Assembly: GCA_028221385.1 (NCBI GenBank)
Contig: JAOIRP010000009.1
Location: 1-17,618 of the forward strand
DNA from: Candidatus Pelagibacter sp.
GTDB taxonomy: Bacteria; Pseudomonadota; Alphaproteobacteria; Pelagibacterales; Pelagibacteraceae
Reading direction: 5' to 3'
DNA: 17,618 bases
The notes under the pieces are model-generated. The model was not told the origin of the DNA. It worked only from the letters and a program-made list of their open reading frames with translations, and searched no databases. The translations under genes were made by a program, and so were the position numbers. Positions 1 through 7,651 of this stretch are shown piece by piece. Position 1 is the first letter of the stretch, and the number at the start of each line of letters is the position of its first letter.

Positions 1-60
1 TTCTCATCATTATCTGACGAGTTAGAAAAAAAAGAAAAAAAAACTAAAGAAGACGAATAA
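1..60 (+). CDS. C-terminal fragment of an upstream protein (partial)
   Basis: Frame 1 is open from the window edge to a TAA at 58-60 and encodes a 19-residue, strongly charged Lys/Glu-rich tail ending in KEDE. The stop lies three bases before the ihfB start, so the gene is very likely in the same transcript. In related alphaproteobacteria rpsA or sppA commonly precedes ihfB, and a charged tail would suit ribosomal protein S1, but the fragment is too short to identify. That it is a real C-terminus is inferred from the tight spacing. Confidence 0.55.
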   Translation, partial: FSSLSDELEKKEKKTKEDE

Positions 61-63
61 ACA

Positions 64-354
64 TTGGCTATTGTTAAATCCAAGCTTTTAAAAAAAATCA
101 ACAACAACTATCCAAATTTTTTAAAAAAAGATTTAAAGAAATTTACTGATATTATTCTTAGTGAAATAAAGTTAGCCTTAAAAAGAGGTGATCGTGTTGA
201 ATTAAGAGGTTTTGGAATTTTTTCAACAAACACACAAAAATCAAGAATATCGAGAAATCCAAAAACTGGCACAAAAGTGAATACTCCAGAGAAAAAAACT
301 ATTCACTTTAAAATGTCAAAAGAAATGTTTAACAAATTAAATAATGAAAAATAA
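64..354 (+). CDS. ihfB: Integration host factor beta subunit / HU-family DNA-bending protein
   Basis: A 96-residue protein of the bacterial HU/IHF fold. The N-terminal helices (about 1-40) lead to the family signature around residues 46-80: VELRGFGIF, then the beta-arm segment SRISRNPKTG, which carries the DNA-intercalating proline region. These proteins bind the minor groove and bend DNA in nucleoid organisation, recombination and transcription. The beta-subunit call rests on the start (MAIVKSKLLKKI resembles the IhfB start MTKSELI) and on position upstream of pyrF/trpF; an HU assignment is less likely. The start codon is TTG with no clear Shine-Dalgarno sequence, three bases after the previous stop, so coupled translation is likely. 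The end overlaps pyrF by 11 bases. Confidence 0.9.
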   Translation: MAIVKSKLLKKINNNYPNFLKKDLKKFTDIILSEIKLALKRGDRVELRGFGIFSTNTQKSRISRNPKTGTKVNTPEKKTIHFKMSKEMFNKLNNEK

Positions 355-1036
355 AAATATTTTTGTTGCTTGCGATACTTCAAATTTAAGTGAAATAAAG
401 AAAATTATAAGACAAACACAGACAAAAAAACTTAAAATTGTGCCAAAGTTTGGATTGCAATTTTTTTATTCTAAAATAGGAAGGAAATTTTTAGAAAATT
501 TTAAAAAAGATTTTTGGTTAGATTTAAAAATTAATGATATTCCACAAACAGCATTATCTGCAGTTGATAGTTTAAAAGATTTAAAAAAGTGCAAATATAT
601 AACTGTTCACACAAATGGTGGTCTTGAAATGTTAAGGGCAATTAAAAAGAAAGCTAAATCAATAAATAAAGATTTAAAAGTACTTGGCGTAACAATTCTA
701 ACAAGTCTTAATAATAAATCTCTTAAAGAAATAGGGTACACAAAGTCAGTGGAACAATTGGTATTAAAACAAGCTGATCTAATAAAAAAATCAAGGTGTG
801 ACGGTATAGTTTGCTCAGCGCAAGAATCAAAAATAGTTAGAAAAAAATATCCAAACTTATTTATTGTAACTCCTGGAATAAGATTACCTGGAGACAGTAC
901 AAATGATCAATCGAGAGTAATGACTCCTAATGAAGCTTTTTCAAATAAAGTTTCTGGAATTGTAATGGGAAGATCATTAATTAAAGGAAATATCAAAAAC
1001 AATATCCAAAGATTAATTGATCACCTAAATAAATGA
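344..1036 (+). CDS. pyrF: Orotidine 5'-phosphate decarboxylase
   Basis: A 230-residue TIM-barrel enzyme that converts orotidine monophosphate to UMP, the last step of de novo pyrimidine synthesis in the cytoplasm. The catalytic Asp-Lys-Asp array is intact in WLDLKINDIP (Asp60, Lys62, Asp65). Other family hallmarks are VTILTSL in mid-protein, GIVCSAQE, and the C-terminal phosphate-binding part VTPGIRLPGD followed by VMGRSLI. Length is normal for the bacterial group 1 enzyme (about 230-245). The ATG start lies inside the end of ihfB and the TGA stop overlaps the trpF ATG in an ATGA, so translation is probably coupled on both sides. The pyrF-trpF pairing recurs in alphaproteobacteria. Confidence 0.95.
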   Translation: MKNKNIFVACDTSNLSEIKKIIRQTQTKKLKIVPKFGLQFFYSKIGRKFLENFKKDFWLDLKINDIPQTALSAVDSLKDLKKCKYITVHTNGGLEMLRAIKKKAKSINKDLKVLGVTILTSLNNKSLKEIGYTKSVEQLVLKQADLIKKSRCDGIVCSAQESKIVRKKYPNLFIVTPGIRLPGDSTNDQSRVMTPNEAFSNKVSGIVMGRSLIKGNIKNNIQRLIDHLNK

Positions 1037-1662
1037 TCAAAGGATCTAAAATCTGTGGCATCTCAGATCTCGACACTCTTAATTTTATAATTAATCATCC
1101 ATACCCTCCCCAGTTTATTGGGTTCATATGCAACTATAAAAAAAGCTCAAGATATGTTGAAGTTGAAAAACTAAACGAACTATTAAAATTAGATAAAAAA
1201 AAATCTAATTTTGTAGCTGTACTTGTTAAACCTAATGAAGATATTTTAGAAAAAATTAAGCATCTGCCCTTTGATTATTATCAAATTTATGACTGCACAC
1301 CTGAAGAAATTAAAATGATAAAAAAAAAATATAATAGAAAAATTATTACAGCTTTAACTATAAAAGATAAATCTGACGTTCAAAAATACCTTTTGTTCTC
1401 AGAAGTAACCGACATTTATTTATTTGATAGCAAGGGTTACGAAAAAAGTATGACTTTTGATCATAATCTTATTCAAAAAATAAAGGTTAGCAAACCACTG
1501 ATGATTGCTGGTAACATTCAAATAAATGATAATCTTGAAAATTATAAAAAAATAGCAGATATTATAGATATATCTGGGGGTCTTGAGACTTCTGGGGTAA
1601 AAGATAAATCCAAAATAGATATATTTTTAAATAAGATAGAACAGGCACAAAATGAAACTTAA
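1033..1662 (+). CDS. trpF: Phosphoribosylanthranilate isomerase
   Basis: A 209-residue TIM-barrel enzyme that isomerises phosphoribosylanthranilate in tryptophan synthesis. The catalytic cysteine is in KICGIS (Cys8) and the general acid aspartate is probably Asp132 in YLFDSKG. The GF-x-KSSRYV block (about 30-42) and the C-terminal phosphate-binding region (IAGNIQ, then DISGGLETSGVKD) fit the family. Several positions are atypical: the usual VQLHG strand reads YQIYD, the stretch after the catalytic Asp lacks the usual GGTG, and FDW is FDH. It is therefore a divergent TrpF, with identity supported by its place before trpBA. The start forms an ATGA overlap with pyrF and the end overlaps trpB by 11 bases. 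Confidence 0.88.
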   Translation: MIKGSKICGISDLDTLNFIINHPYPPQFIGFICNYKKSSRYVEVEKLNELLKLDKKKSNFVAVLVKPNEDILEKIKHLPFDYYQIYDCTPEEIKMIKKKYNRKIITALTIKDKSDVQKYLLFSEVTDIYLFDSKGYEKSMTFDHNLIQKIKVSKPLMIAGNIQINDNLENYKKIADIIDISGGLETSGVKDKSKIDIFLNKIEQAQNET

Positions 1663-2881
1663 AAGGGGAATTCCATTAATTGATCAACATAATCAAAGTG
1701 GCTTTTGGGGTGGTAAATTTGGAGGAAGTTTTATTCCTGAGACTTTAAAAAAGCCTGTAGAAGATTTAACAAAAGAATTTAAAAAACTTAGAAAAGATAA
1801 AAAATTTCTTAAGAAAAGAGATTTTTATTTCAAAAACTATATCGGAACACCTACTTCATTTGTAAAACTTGATAATCTAACAAATCATTTGGGAGGTGCA
1901 CAAATTTGGGCAAAAGTTGTTTCTGAGGCTAATGGAGGTGCGCACAAAATATACAATGCAACTGTCCATGCTCTTATCTGTAAAGCAATGGGAAAGAAAT
2001 ATATTGTTGGTGATACAGGAGCTGGTTATGCAGGAAAAATGCTCAGTATGGCTGCTAAAAAATTTGGTCTTAAATGTAAAATATTTATGGGAGCAAAAGA
2101 CATTAAAAGACAAAAGCCTAACTGTGATGCAATGAGAAAAAATGGAGCTGAAATAGTTCCTGTTTATTCAGGAAGTCAAACACTAGTTGATGCCGTTAGT
2201 GAATGCATGAGGTACTGGGTGTCTAATTGTGACAACACTCATATGTGTGTTGGCAGCACTGTAGGGCCAAATATATTTGTTAAAATTTGTGGCTGGAGTA
2301 CTGCACAAATTTCCAGAGAATTAAAAATACAATTAAAATCAGAATTCAAAAAGATCCCAAAAAAAATAAAACTAATTAACTGTGTTGGCGGAGGAAGCTC
2401 TGCTTATGGTTTTTGGAGTGAATTTATTGATTATGATAAAAAACAAATTGAATTAATTGGTGTAGAGGCTGGTGGACCTAAAAATTCAAAACTTCACGCA
2501 GCACCACTAAGCAGAAATGCCAAGATTGGAATTTTACATGGAGCAGCATCTTATCTTTGTCAAAATAATGAAGGACAAATTAATGATACAGAATCTATTA
2601 GTGCTGGACTAGATTATCCAGGCGTTAGCCCCATTCATTGTTTTTTAAAAGATACTAAAAGAGCAAGATATACTTATGCTACAGATGAAGAAGCTCTAGA
2701 TGCACATGTTATGGTCACAAAATATGAAAATTTAAATCCAAGTTTGGAACCTAGTCATGCATTTGCTGAAGCCATCAAAATTGCACCTAAGTTAAACAAA
2801 GATACTATCATCATTGTTAATTCATGTGGAGATGCAAAAAAAGACAGGGATATTTTAAAAGAAAGATTAGGTAAAAGATAA
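1652..2881 (+). CDS. trpB: Tryptophan synthase beta chain, with an atypical active site
   Basis: A 409-residue fold-type II PLP enzyme, normally joining serine and indole to make tryptophan in complex with TrpA. The overall match is clear: GFWGGKFGGSFIPETL near the N-terminus, PLP lysine Lys99 in GGAHK, phosphate loop GGGSSA (246-251), SISAGLDYPGV (315-325), and PSLEPSHA with Glu366. Key motifs differ: EDLNHTGAHK is SEANGGAHK; ETGAGQHG is DTGAGYAG, which replaces the catalytic Glu (109 in Salmonella) by Asp121 and Gln114/His115 by Tyr126/Ala127; GPHPYP is GPNIFV; NLSGRGDKD is NSCGDAKKD, placing Cys392 at the ring-nitrogen serine. Length and frame are intact, so it is not decaying. Operon context supports tryptophan synthase; a shifted substrate preference is possible. 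The stop overlaps the trpA start in TAATG. Confidence 0.85.
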   Translation: MKLKRGIPLIDQHNQSGFWGGKFGGSFIPETLKKPVEDLTKEFKKLRKDKKFLKKRDFYFKNYIGTPTSFVKLDNLTNHLGGAQIWAKVVSEANGGAHKIYNATVHALICKAMGKKYIVGDTGAGYAGKMLSMAAKKFGLKCKIFMGAKDIKRQKPNCDAMRKNGAEIVPVYSGSQTLVDAVSECMRYWVSNCDNTHMCVGSTVGPNIFVKICGWSTAQISRELKIQLKSEFKKIPKKIKLINCVGGGSSAYGFWSEFIDYDKKQIELIGVEAGGPKNSKLHAAPLSRNAKIGILHGAASYLCQNNEGQINDTESISAGLDYPGVSPIHCFLKDTKRARYTYATDEEALDAHVMVTKYENLNPSLEPSHAFAEAIKIAPKLNKDTIIIVNSCGDAKKDRDILKERLGKR

Positions 2882-3681
2882 TGGCCTCTCTAATAAATCA
2901 AGCTTTTAAAAAAGCAAAAAATGAGAATAGACCAGCCCTGCTAACCTACACAGTTGCAGGCGATAATACTAAAAATAAGTCATTAGAAATACTTAAATCT
3001 ATTTCAAACTATGCAGATATTTGTGAATTAGGATTTCCTCACAACACTCCTATTGCTGACGGTGGTCAAATTCAAACAAGTGCTTACCGCGCGATTAGAA
3101 ATGGCATTAAGATCAATGATGTTTTTTCTATAGTAAATAATTTTAAAAAATCAAAAAAAACTAAACCAATTATTTTAATGGGTTATTACAATATGATCTT
3201 TCAATATAATGAAAATAAATTTTTAGATAAATGTAAAAGTGTAAAAGTTGATGGTTTAATAGTTGTTGATTTACCTTATCCTGAAAATAAAAAATTTGCA
3301 GCCAAATGCAAAAAAAGAGGAGTTAACTTTATTCAACTTATATCTCCTACAACATCAAATTTGAGATTAAAAAAAATTATTAAAGACTCTCATGATATGA
3401 TTTATTATATTAGTATGCTTTCAACTACTGGAGGCAAGTTAAAAGTTTCACCTCTCAAAATCCTTGAAAGATACGATAAGATTAAAAATCTCGATCAAAA
3501 TAAGAATGTTGTAATCGGATTTGGAATAACTGAAAAAACAATATCACCATTAAAAAAGGCTGATGGCTTAGTTGTTGGGAGCATATTATGTAAGAAAATC
3601 ACTGATTCTCTTAAATTAAGACAAAATCCTGTCACAAAAGTAACTAATGTTGTAAAAAGATTAAGAAACAAAATTTTATGA
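2881..3681 (+). CDS. trpA: Tryptophan synthase alpha chain
   Basis: A 266-residue TIM-barrel subunit that cleaves indole-3-glycerol phosphate to indole and glyceraldehyde 3-phosphate and channels indole to TrpB. The two catalytic acids are kept at the standard numbers: Glu49 in CELGFPHNTP and Asp60 in IADGG. Typical strands follow: PIILMGYYN, GLIVVDLPYPE, LISPTTSN, and the phosphate site IGFGI with VVGSIL. The loop that closes over the active site is altered: the usual YxVSRAGVTG reads YYISMLSTTG, so the loop arginine is missing, and the FSDP motif is HNTP. This drift parallels that in the adjacent TrpB partner. The start overlaps trpB by one base and the stop overlaps accD in an ATGA. Confidence 0.9.
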   Translation: MASLINQAFKKAKNENRPALLTYTVAGDNTKNKSLEILKSISNYADICELGFPHNTPIADGGQIQTSAYRAIRNGIKINDVFSIVNNFKKSKKTKPIILMGYYNMIFQYNENKFLDKCKSVKVDGLIVVDLPYPENKKFAAKCKKRGVNFIQLISPTTSNLRLKKIIKDSHDMIYYISMLSTTGGKLKVSPLKILERYDKIKNLDQNKNVVIGFGITEKTISPLKKADGLVVGSILCKKITDSLKLRQNPVTKVTNVVKRLRNKIL

Positions 3682-4607
3682 ACTGGATCAAAAAAACTTT
3701 ACGTTTTGGAGAAAAGATAAAAAAAATAATCAAGCAACGACCAAGCAAGGATGAAATTGCTAATAGCGACTGGACTTCTTGTTGTAAAGGACCAATACTT
3801 AAAAAAGATTTAGAAGACAATTTAATGGTGTGTCCATCTTGCAATAAACATCATCGTATAAATCCACGACAAAGGTTTGATATTATTTTTGGTAAAAACA
3901 ATTATGAAGTATTAACAACACCTATTCCACAAGATGACCCTTTAAAATGGAATGACTCAAAGCCATATACTGAGCGATTGAAAGCTGCTAGAAAAAAAAC
4001 TGGAATGAACTGTGGTATTATGGTGGTCAAAACTAATATTAAGAATATTAATCTAACAGCAATTGCTTCAGATTTTAATTTTATTGGTGGCTCGATTGGT
4101 GCTGCTGAAGGTGAGGCTTTCTTATATGGAATTCAAAATGCTATTGAAAACCAACAACCTTTTGTAGTTTTTACTTCGGGGGGAGGAATGAGAATGATGG
4201 AGTCATTAATTTCTCTTTCACAAATGACAAGAACAACACTGGCCATTAATGAACTTAAAAAAAACAACCTTCCTTATATTGTAGTTTTAACTGATCCAAC
4301 CGCTGGAGGAATTACAGCGTCTTATGCAATGCTTGGAGATATCCATTTAGCAGAACCTGGTGCATTAATTGCTTTTGCAGGTGCTAGAGTTATTCAAGGC
4401 ACAGTTAGAGAGGAACTACCTAATGGATTCCAAATAAGTGAATATGTTGAAAAAACTGGCTTTGTAGATCTTATTGTTCATAGAAAAGATTTAAGAGAAA
4501 AAATAGGGACGCTATTATCGATATTGTTAAAGAAAAATTCTGCTATAAACACAACAATAAATGAAACTACAGAAGATAGTAGAACGCTTACAAAAGCTGC
4601 ATCCTAA
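3678..4607 (+). CDS. accD: Acetyl-CoA carboxylase carboxyltransferase subunit beta
   Basis: A 309-residue beta subunit of the carboxyltransferase that, with AccA, moves the carboxyl group from biotin to acetyl-CoA, giving malonyl-CoA for fatty acids. The crotonase-fold core is well preserved: FIGGSIGAAEGE, TSGGGMRMMES, VLTDPTAGGITASYAMLGD, IAFAGARVI and VREELPNGFQ. The N-terminal zinc ribbon normally has two C-x2-C pairs; here the first pair is collapsed to adjacent Cys35-Cys36 (WTSCCKG), while the second is normal (Cys52 and Cys55 in VCPSCNKH). Gene order trpA-accD-folC is common in alphaproteobacteria. It starts in an ATGA overlap with trpA, and its last 47 bases overlap the folC start. Confidence 0.95.
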   Translation: MNWIKKTLRFGEKIKKIIKQRPSKDEIANSDWTSCCKGPILKKDLEDNLMVCPSCNKHHRINPRQRFDIIFGKNNYEVLTTPIPQDDPLKWNDSKPYTERLKAARKKTGMNCGIMVVKTNIKNINLTAIASDFNFIGGSIGAAEGEAFLYGIQNAIENQQPFVVFTSGGGMRMMESLISLSQMTRTTLAINELKKNNLPYIVVLTDPTAGGITASYAMLGDIHLAEPGALIAFAGARVIQGTVREELPNGFQISEYVEKTGFVDLIVHRKDLREKIGTLLSILLKKNSAINTTINETTEDSRTLTKAAS

Positions 4608-5829
4608 AGAGATAGATCTAAGCTTAGATCGAACAAAAAATCTTTGTCATAAATTAGGAAACCCCCAAGATCAAATTAGATGTATTTCAATTGTTGGTAC
4701 AAATGGAAAATATTCAACTATTCAAGCCTTATATGCAATTTTGAAAGAAGCAAATAATAAATGTAATGTTTACACAAGTCCTCACATAAAAAAAATTAAT
4801 GAAAGATTTGTTTTCAATAACAAAATTTTAGGAGATAATGAATTAGCAAATCTCTTTGAAGAAGTAGAGGAGGTTAATAATGGAGATCAAATTACTTTTT
4901 TTGAAATACTTACTGTTGCTTTTTTTCATTATGCAAAAAAATATCCTCAAAATCTAAATTTAATAGAGTCTGGTTTGTTTCATAGATTTGATGCAACAAA
5001 TATTTTAAAAAAAAATTTAGCTAGCATTATTACGCCTATTGGACTTGATCATTTAGATTGGCTTCCAAAAAATGAGCAAGTAATTGAAAAAATTATATTT
5101 GAGAAAACCTCAACTTTGTTAAATTCCAAAATTATAATTGCTAAACAAAGTTCTAATCACATAATAAAAATTATTGAAAATACAATTAAAAATAATCTTT
5201 CTAAAAAAATAATTTTTAATAAAAATTATAATTTTAAAAAGAAAGAAAATAATTTGTTTTATTACAAAGATGAATTTGGTAAAATTATATTACCAAAACC
5301 AAATCTTACAGGTGACTTTCAATTAGAAAATATTTCCACTGCAATTGCAACCGCAAGGCAATTAGTTGACTATAAAATAACTGATGAACATATTAAAAAC
5401 AGTATTACTAAAATAGAAAGTATTGCTCGACTACAAGAAATAAAAAAGGGTAATTTAAAAAACCTAGCTAAGAACAATCAATTATTTGTAGATGGGTCTC
5501 ACAATCCACTTGGGGCTAAAGTATTAAATCAATATTTACAAAGTATAAATTATAATAAACATATTATTTTAGGGATGATGTCTAATAAAGATCACAATGA
5601 TTATATTAGTTATTTTAAAGATATTAAATCATTAACTACAATTGATATACCAAATCAGCCTGGTGCAATTAAAGGAACTGAGCTTAAAAATAAAATTAAA
5701 AACTTTAAAAATATTAAATATCAAAATTCTATTGAAGAGGCCATTAAATCTATAAATCTTCAAGAAAATGATATTATCTTAATTACTGGCTCTTTATATC
5801 TTGCTGGAGAAGTTTTAAATTTAAATTAG
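4561..5829 (+). CDS. folC: Folylpolyglutamate synthase / dihydrofolate synthase
   Basis: A 422-residue member of the Mur-ligase superfamily that adds glutamate to dihydropteroate and/or folates in an ATP-dependent reaction. The order of motifs fits: [15 protein letters not shown], the ATP loop VGTNGKYST (Lys50), [35 protein letters not shown], and in the C-terminal domain [12 protein letters not shown]. Two normally glycine-rich spots are changed: GTNGKGS is GTNGKYS and EVGLGGRLDATN is [12 protein letters not shown]. The ATG at 4561 lies 47 bases inside accD; no later ATG would keep the conserved N-terminal region. Its TAG overlaps the stop of the opposing trxA by four bases (5826-5829). Confidence 0.93.
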   Translation: MKLQKIVERLQKLHPKEIDLSLDRTKNLCHKLGNPQDQIRCISIVGTNGKYSTIQALYAILKEANNKCNVYTSPHIKKINERFVFNNKILGDNELANLFEEVEEVNNGDQITFFEILTVAFFHYAKKYPQNLNLIESGLFHRFDATNILKKNLASIITPIGLDHLDWLPKNEQVIEKIIFEKTSTLLNSKIIIAKQSSNHIIKIIENTIKNNLSKKIIFNKNYNFKKKENNLFYYKDEFGKIILPKPNLTGDFQLENISTAIATARQLVDYKITDEHIKNSITKIESIARLQEIKKGNLKNLAKNNQLFVDGSHNPLGAKVLNQYLQSINYNKHIILGMMSNKDHNDYISYFKDIKSLTTIDIPNQPGAIKGTELKNKIKNFKNIKYQNSIEEAIKSINLQENDIILITGSLYLAGEVLNLN

Positions 5830-6146
5830 ATATTTTCTTTAATCCAATTAACAATATCTGATTTTGGTGTTGCTCCAACTTTAGTTGATTTTAATTCACC
5901 GTCTTTGAACAACAACATTGTTGGTATTCCCCTAACACCATATTTTGTTGGGGTATTTGGCTCATTATCAATATTGTGTTTAGCAATTATTACTTGATCC
6001 TTCATTTCATCTGAAATTTCTTCTAATGTTGGTCCTATTTGTTTACACGGTCCACACCACTCAGCCCAAAAATCTACCACAATCGGTTTAGAAGATTTTA
6101 AAACTTCTGTGTCAAAATTGTCATCTGTAACACTTACTGTTGCCAT
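5826..6146 (-). CDS. trxA: Thioredoxin 1
   Basis: A 106-residue classical thioredoxin, the cytoplasmic disulfide reductant for enzymes such as ribonucleotide reductase. The redox site is WAEWCGPC (Cys31 and Cys34) and the cis-proline is in RGIPTMLLF. Length and single-domain layout match bacterial TrxA, and there is no signal peptide. It faces folC, with a four-base overlap of stop codons and no separate terminator. The ATG is preceded by an AT-rich stretch without a Shine-Dalgarno sequence, and a sigma-70-like promoter lies so close that the transcript may have almost no leader. A position next to folC is typical of alphaproteobacteria. Confidence 0.97.
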   Translation of the reverse strand: MATVSVTDDNFDTEVLKSSKPIVVDFWAEWCGPCKQIGPTLEEISDEMKDQVIIAKHNIDNEPNTPTKYGVRGIPTMLLFKDGELKSTKVGATPKSDIVNWIKENI

Positions 6147-6155
6147 AATAAATAT

Positions 6156-6183
6156 TGTATATTTGATTTTATTTGTAATTCAA
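6156..6183 (-). promoter_or_regulatory. Candidate promoter for trxA
   Basis: Read on the minus strand, TTGAAT (6183-6178) is followed after 16 bases by TATACA (6161-6156), a fair sigma-70-type pair in the 76-base gap between exonuclease I and trxA. Initiation about seven bases downstream of the -10 would fall only a few bases before the trxA ATG at 6146. The background is extremely AT-rich, so chance matches are expected; this is a prediction only. Confidence 0.4.
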
Positions 6184-6222
6184 TGTGTAAAAAAATATTT
6201 TTTTAATTAATTAACAAACAAA

Positions 6223-7650
6223 CTATGCACTTTCATATTTTTTTTGAATCCCTTCAACAAATTCATTGATTTCGTCTAAAAATTTCAGTTTTTCCTCATC
6301 TTCGTCATTAGTATATTTTTCTCTTAAATTATCACATTCAAAGTAAAACTCCTTGCATGTCCACCATTTTTCTTTTTCATTGCTTAAAATCCTCTCTGCT
6401 ATAGTTCTTTTGATCGATTTAAACATATCTAAAGGGAGTGTTTCAGGGGACTCTTGATAAATTATTTTTTTACCAAAACTTTCCATTCTTTTATCCTCAA
6501 ATTTATCTAATAGAATTAATTTATCTTTCCACGTAGCTGCATGCCATTTTGGAAATAAAGCCGTATCTTTTTGTGGAGTAAATTTTTTATAGATCGTTTC
6601 TTCTGCAAGAATATCTTCCTGGGAGTCAAATTGAGCTTTCTCTTCAGCATTCTCTCGTAAAGCTGTTAAAACATTTTGTGAAAATTTTTCATTACTATTT
6701 ACAAGTCTAGCTCTCTCTTTAATTAGATCAGGATCTAATTTGCTATAAGGTTCAACTTGCATTCCATAACTTGCTTCTAAAATTATTGGGGCTTTATTTG
6801 AACGTATTGTTTTTAAAAATTTTAATTTTTTAATAGCTCCCTTTAGTTCTGAGACAGACATATTTAATAATGGTATTGGGTCTATTTTAAGGTCTACAGC
6901 CTGTCCCCATTGATAGATTGGATGAATACAATGCTTTGGGTGAAGTGGGGAAACCACATACCTATAATTTTTACCAAAATGATACTCAGCTAGAGTAAAA
7001 ATTTTTTCTTTTTTAATTATTACTTCAGTATCTACTTTATTCGCTGTTCTTAAAAAGGTACCCCAAGTCTGTGGTTGATTTTTTTTAATTAACCCCAAAA
7101 CTTTAACTGTTAATTCTGCATCGAATAATGCTGAGTGAGCTCCAGAACTTTCAAAACCATTCATTCTAGCTAATGACTCTAGTTTCATAACCGCATTTCC
7201 TTTTGCATTAATTTCAGTTTTTAAAACACTTTCATCTACTGCATGGGCTCCTCTTGCTATATTAAGACCATCATGCCTTTTGTTTGGTGTTGCATTAGTT
7301 ATATATGGATACCTAATTCCTCTAAAAAATTCATTTCTTATCATTTCATCGTCAAAACCTATGTTGGACCACCCTAAAAATATTGCTGGACTCCATTTTT
7401 TAAATTTTGCTTCTAACTGACTAAGCATTTGGTAGTGGCTTAGATTTCCTTTAGTTAATAAATCAACACTAGTTTTATTAACTATTAAAGCCATTGCTTG
7501 AGGAATTTCTCCTTCAGGAAGTCTACACCTAAAATTAAAACGGTCTAATTCTTTAAAATTTGGATCTACTAAAATTCCACCAACTTCAATTATACTTCCC
7601 CAGGAGGTATTAGCACTGCTAGATTCTATGTCCCATATTGCTAAATTCAT
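6223..7650 (-). CDS. sbcB: Exodeoxyribonuclease I (DEDDh 3'-5' ssDNA exonuclease)
   Basis: A 475-residue protein, the same length as E. coli ExoI. The DEDDh exonuclease domain fills residues 1-185: Asp7 and Glu9 in WDIES, then LGWSNIGFDDEMIRNEFFR (Asp100/101), which closely matches the ExoI LGYNNVRFDDE block, and the final His172/Asp177 in AHSALFD. The remaining 290 residues correspond to the SH3-like and helical clamp parts of ExoI, including the segment ALFPKWHAATW. The enzyme degrades single-stranded DNA 3' to 5' in recombination and mismatch repair. The ATG follows the stop of the next upstream gene (a PD-(D/E)XK nuclease) after one base, so the two are co-translated. It lies downstream of rmuC and upstream of trxA, suggesting a DNA-repair cassette. 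Confidence 0.9.
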   Translation of the reverse strand: MNLAIWDIESSSANTSWGSIIEVGGILVDPNFKELDRFNFRCRLPEGEIPQAMALIVNKTSVDLLTKGNLSHYQMLSQLEAKFKKWSPAIFLGWSNIGFDDEMIRNEFFRGIRYPYITNATPNKRHDGLNIARGAHAVDESVLKTEINAKGNAVMKLESLARMNGFESSGAHSALFDAELTVKVLGLIKKNQPQTWGTFLRTANKVDTEVIIKKEKIFTLAEYHFGKNYRYVVSPLHPKHCIHPIYQWGQAVDLKIDPIPLLNMSVSELKGAIKKLKFLKTIRSNKAPIILEASYGMQVEPYSKLDPDLIKERARLVNSNEKFSQNVLTALRENAEEKAQFDSQEDILAEETIYKKFTPQKDTALFPKWHAATWKDKLILLDKFEDKRMESFGKKIIYQESPETLPLDMFKSIKRTIAERILSNEKEKWWTCKEFYFECDNLREKYTNDEDEEKLKFLDEINEFVEGIQKKYESA

Positions 7651-7651
7651 A

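Noticed and set aside
1877..2135. Frames of 78-79 codons on both strands inside trpB
   Set aside because: They overlap highly constrained trpB sequence and look like shadows, with no ribosome site or domain.
1652..2881. trpB as a decaying pseudogene
   Set aside because: The frame is full length, the PLP lysine and phosphate loop are intact, and overlaps with both neighbours are preserved.
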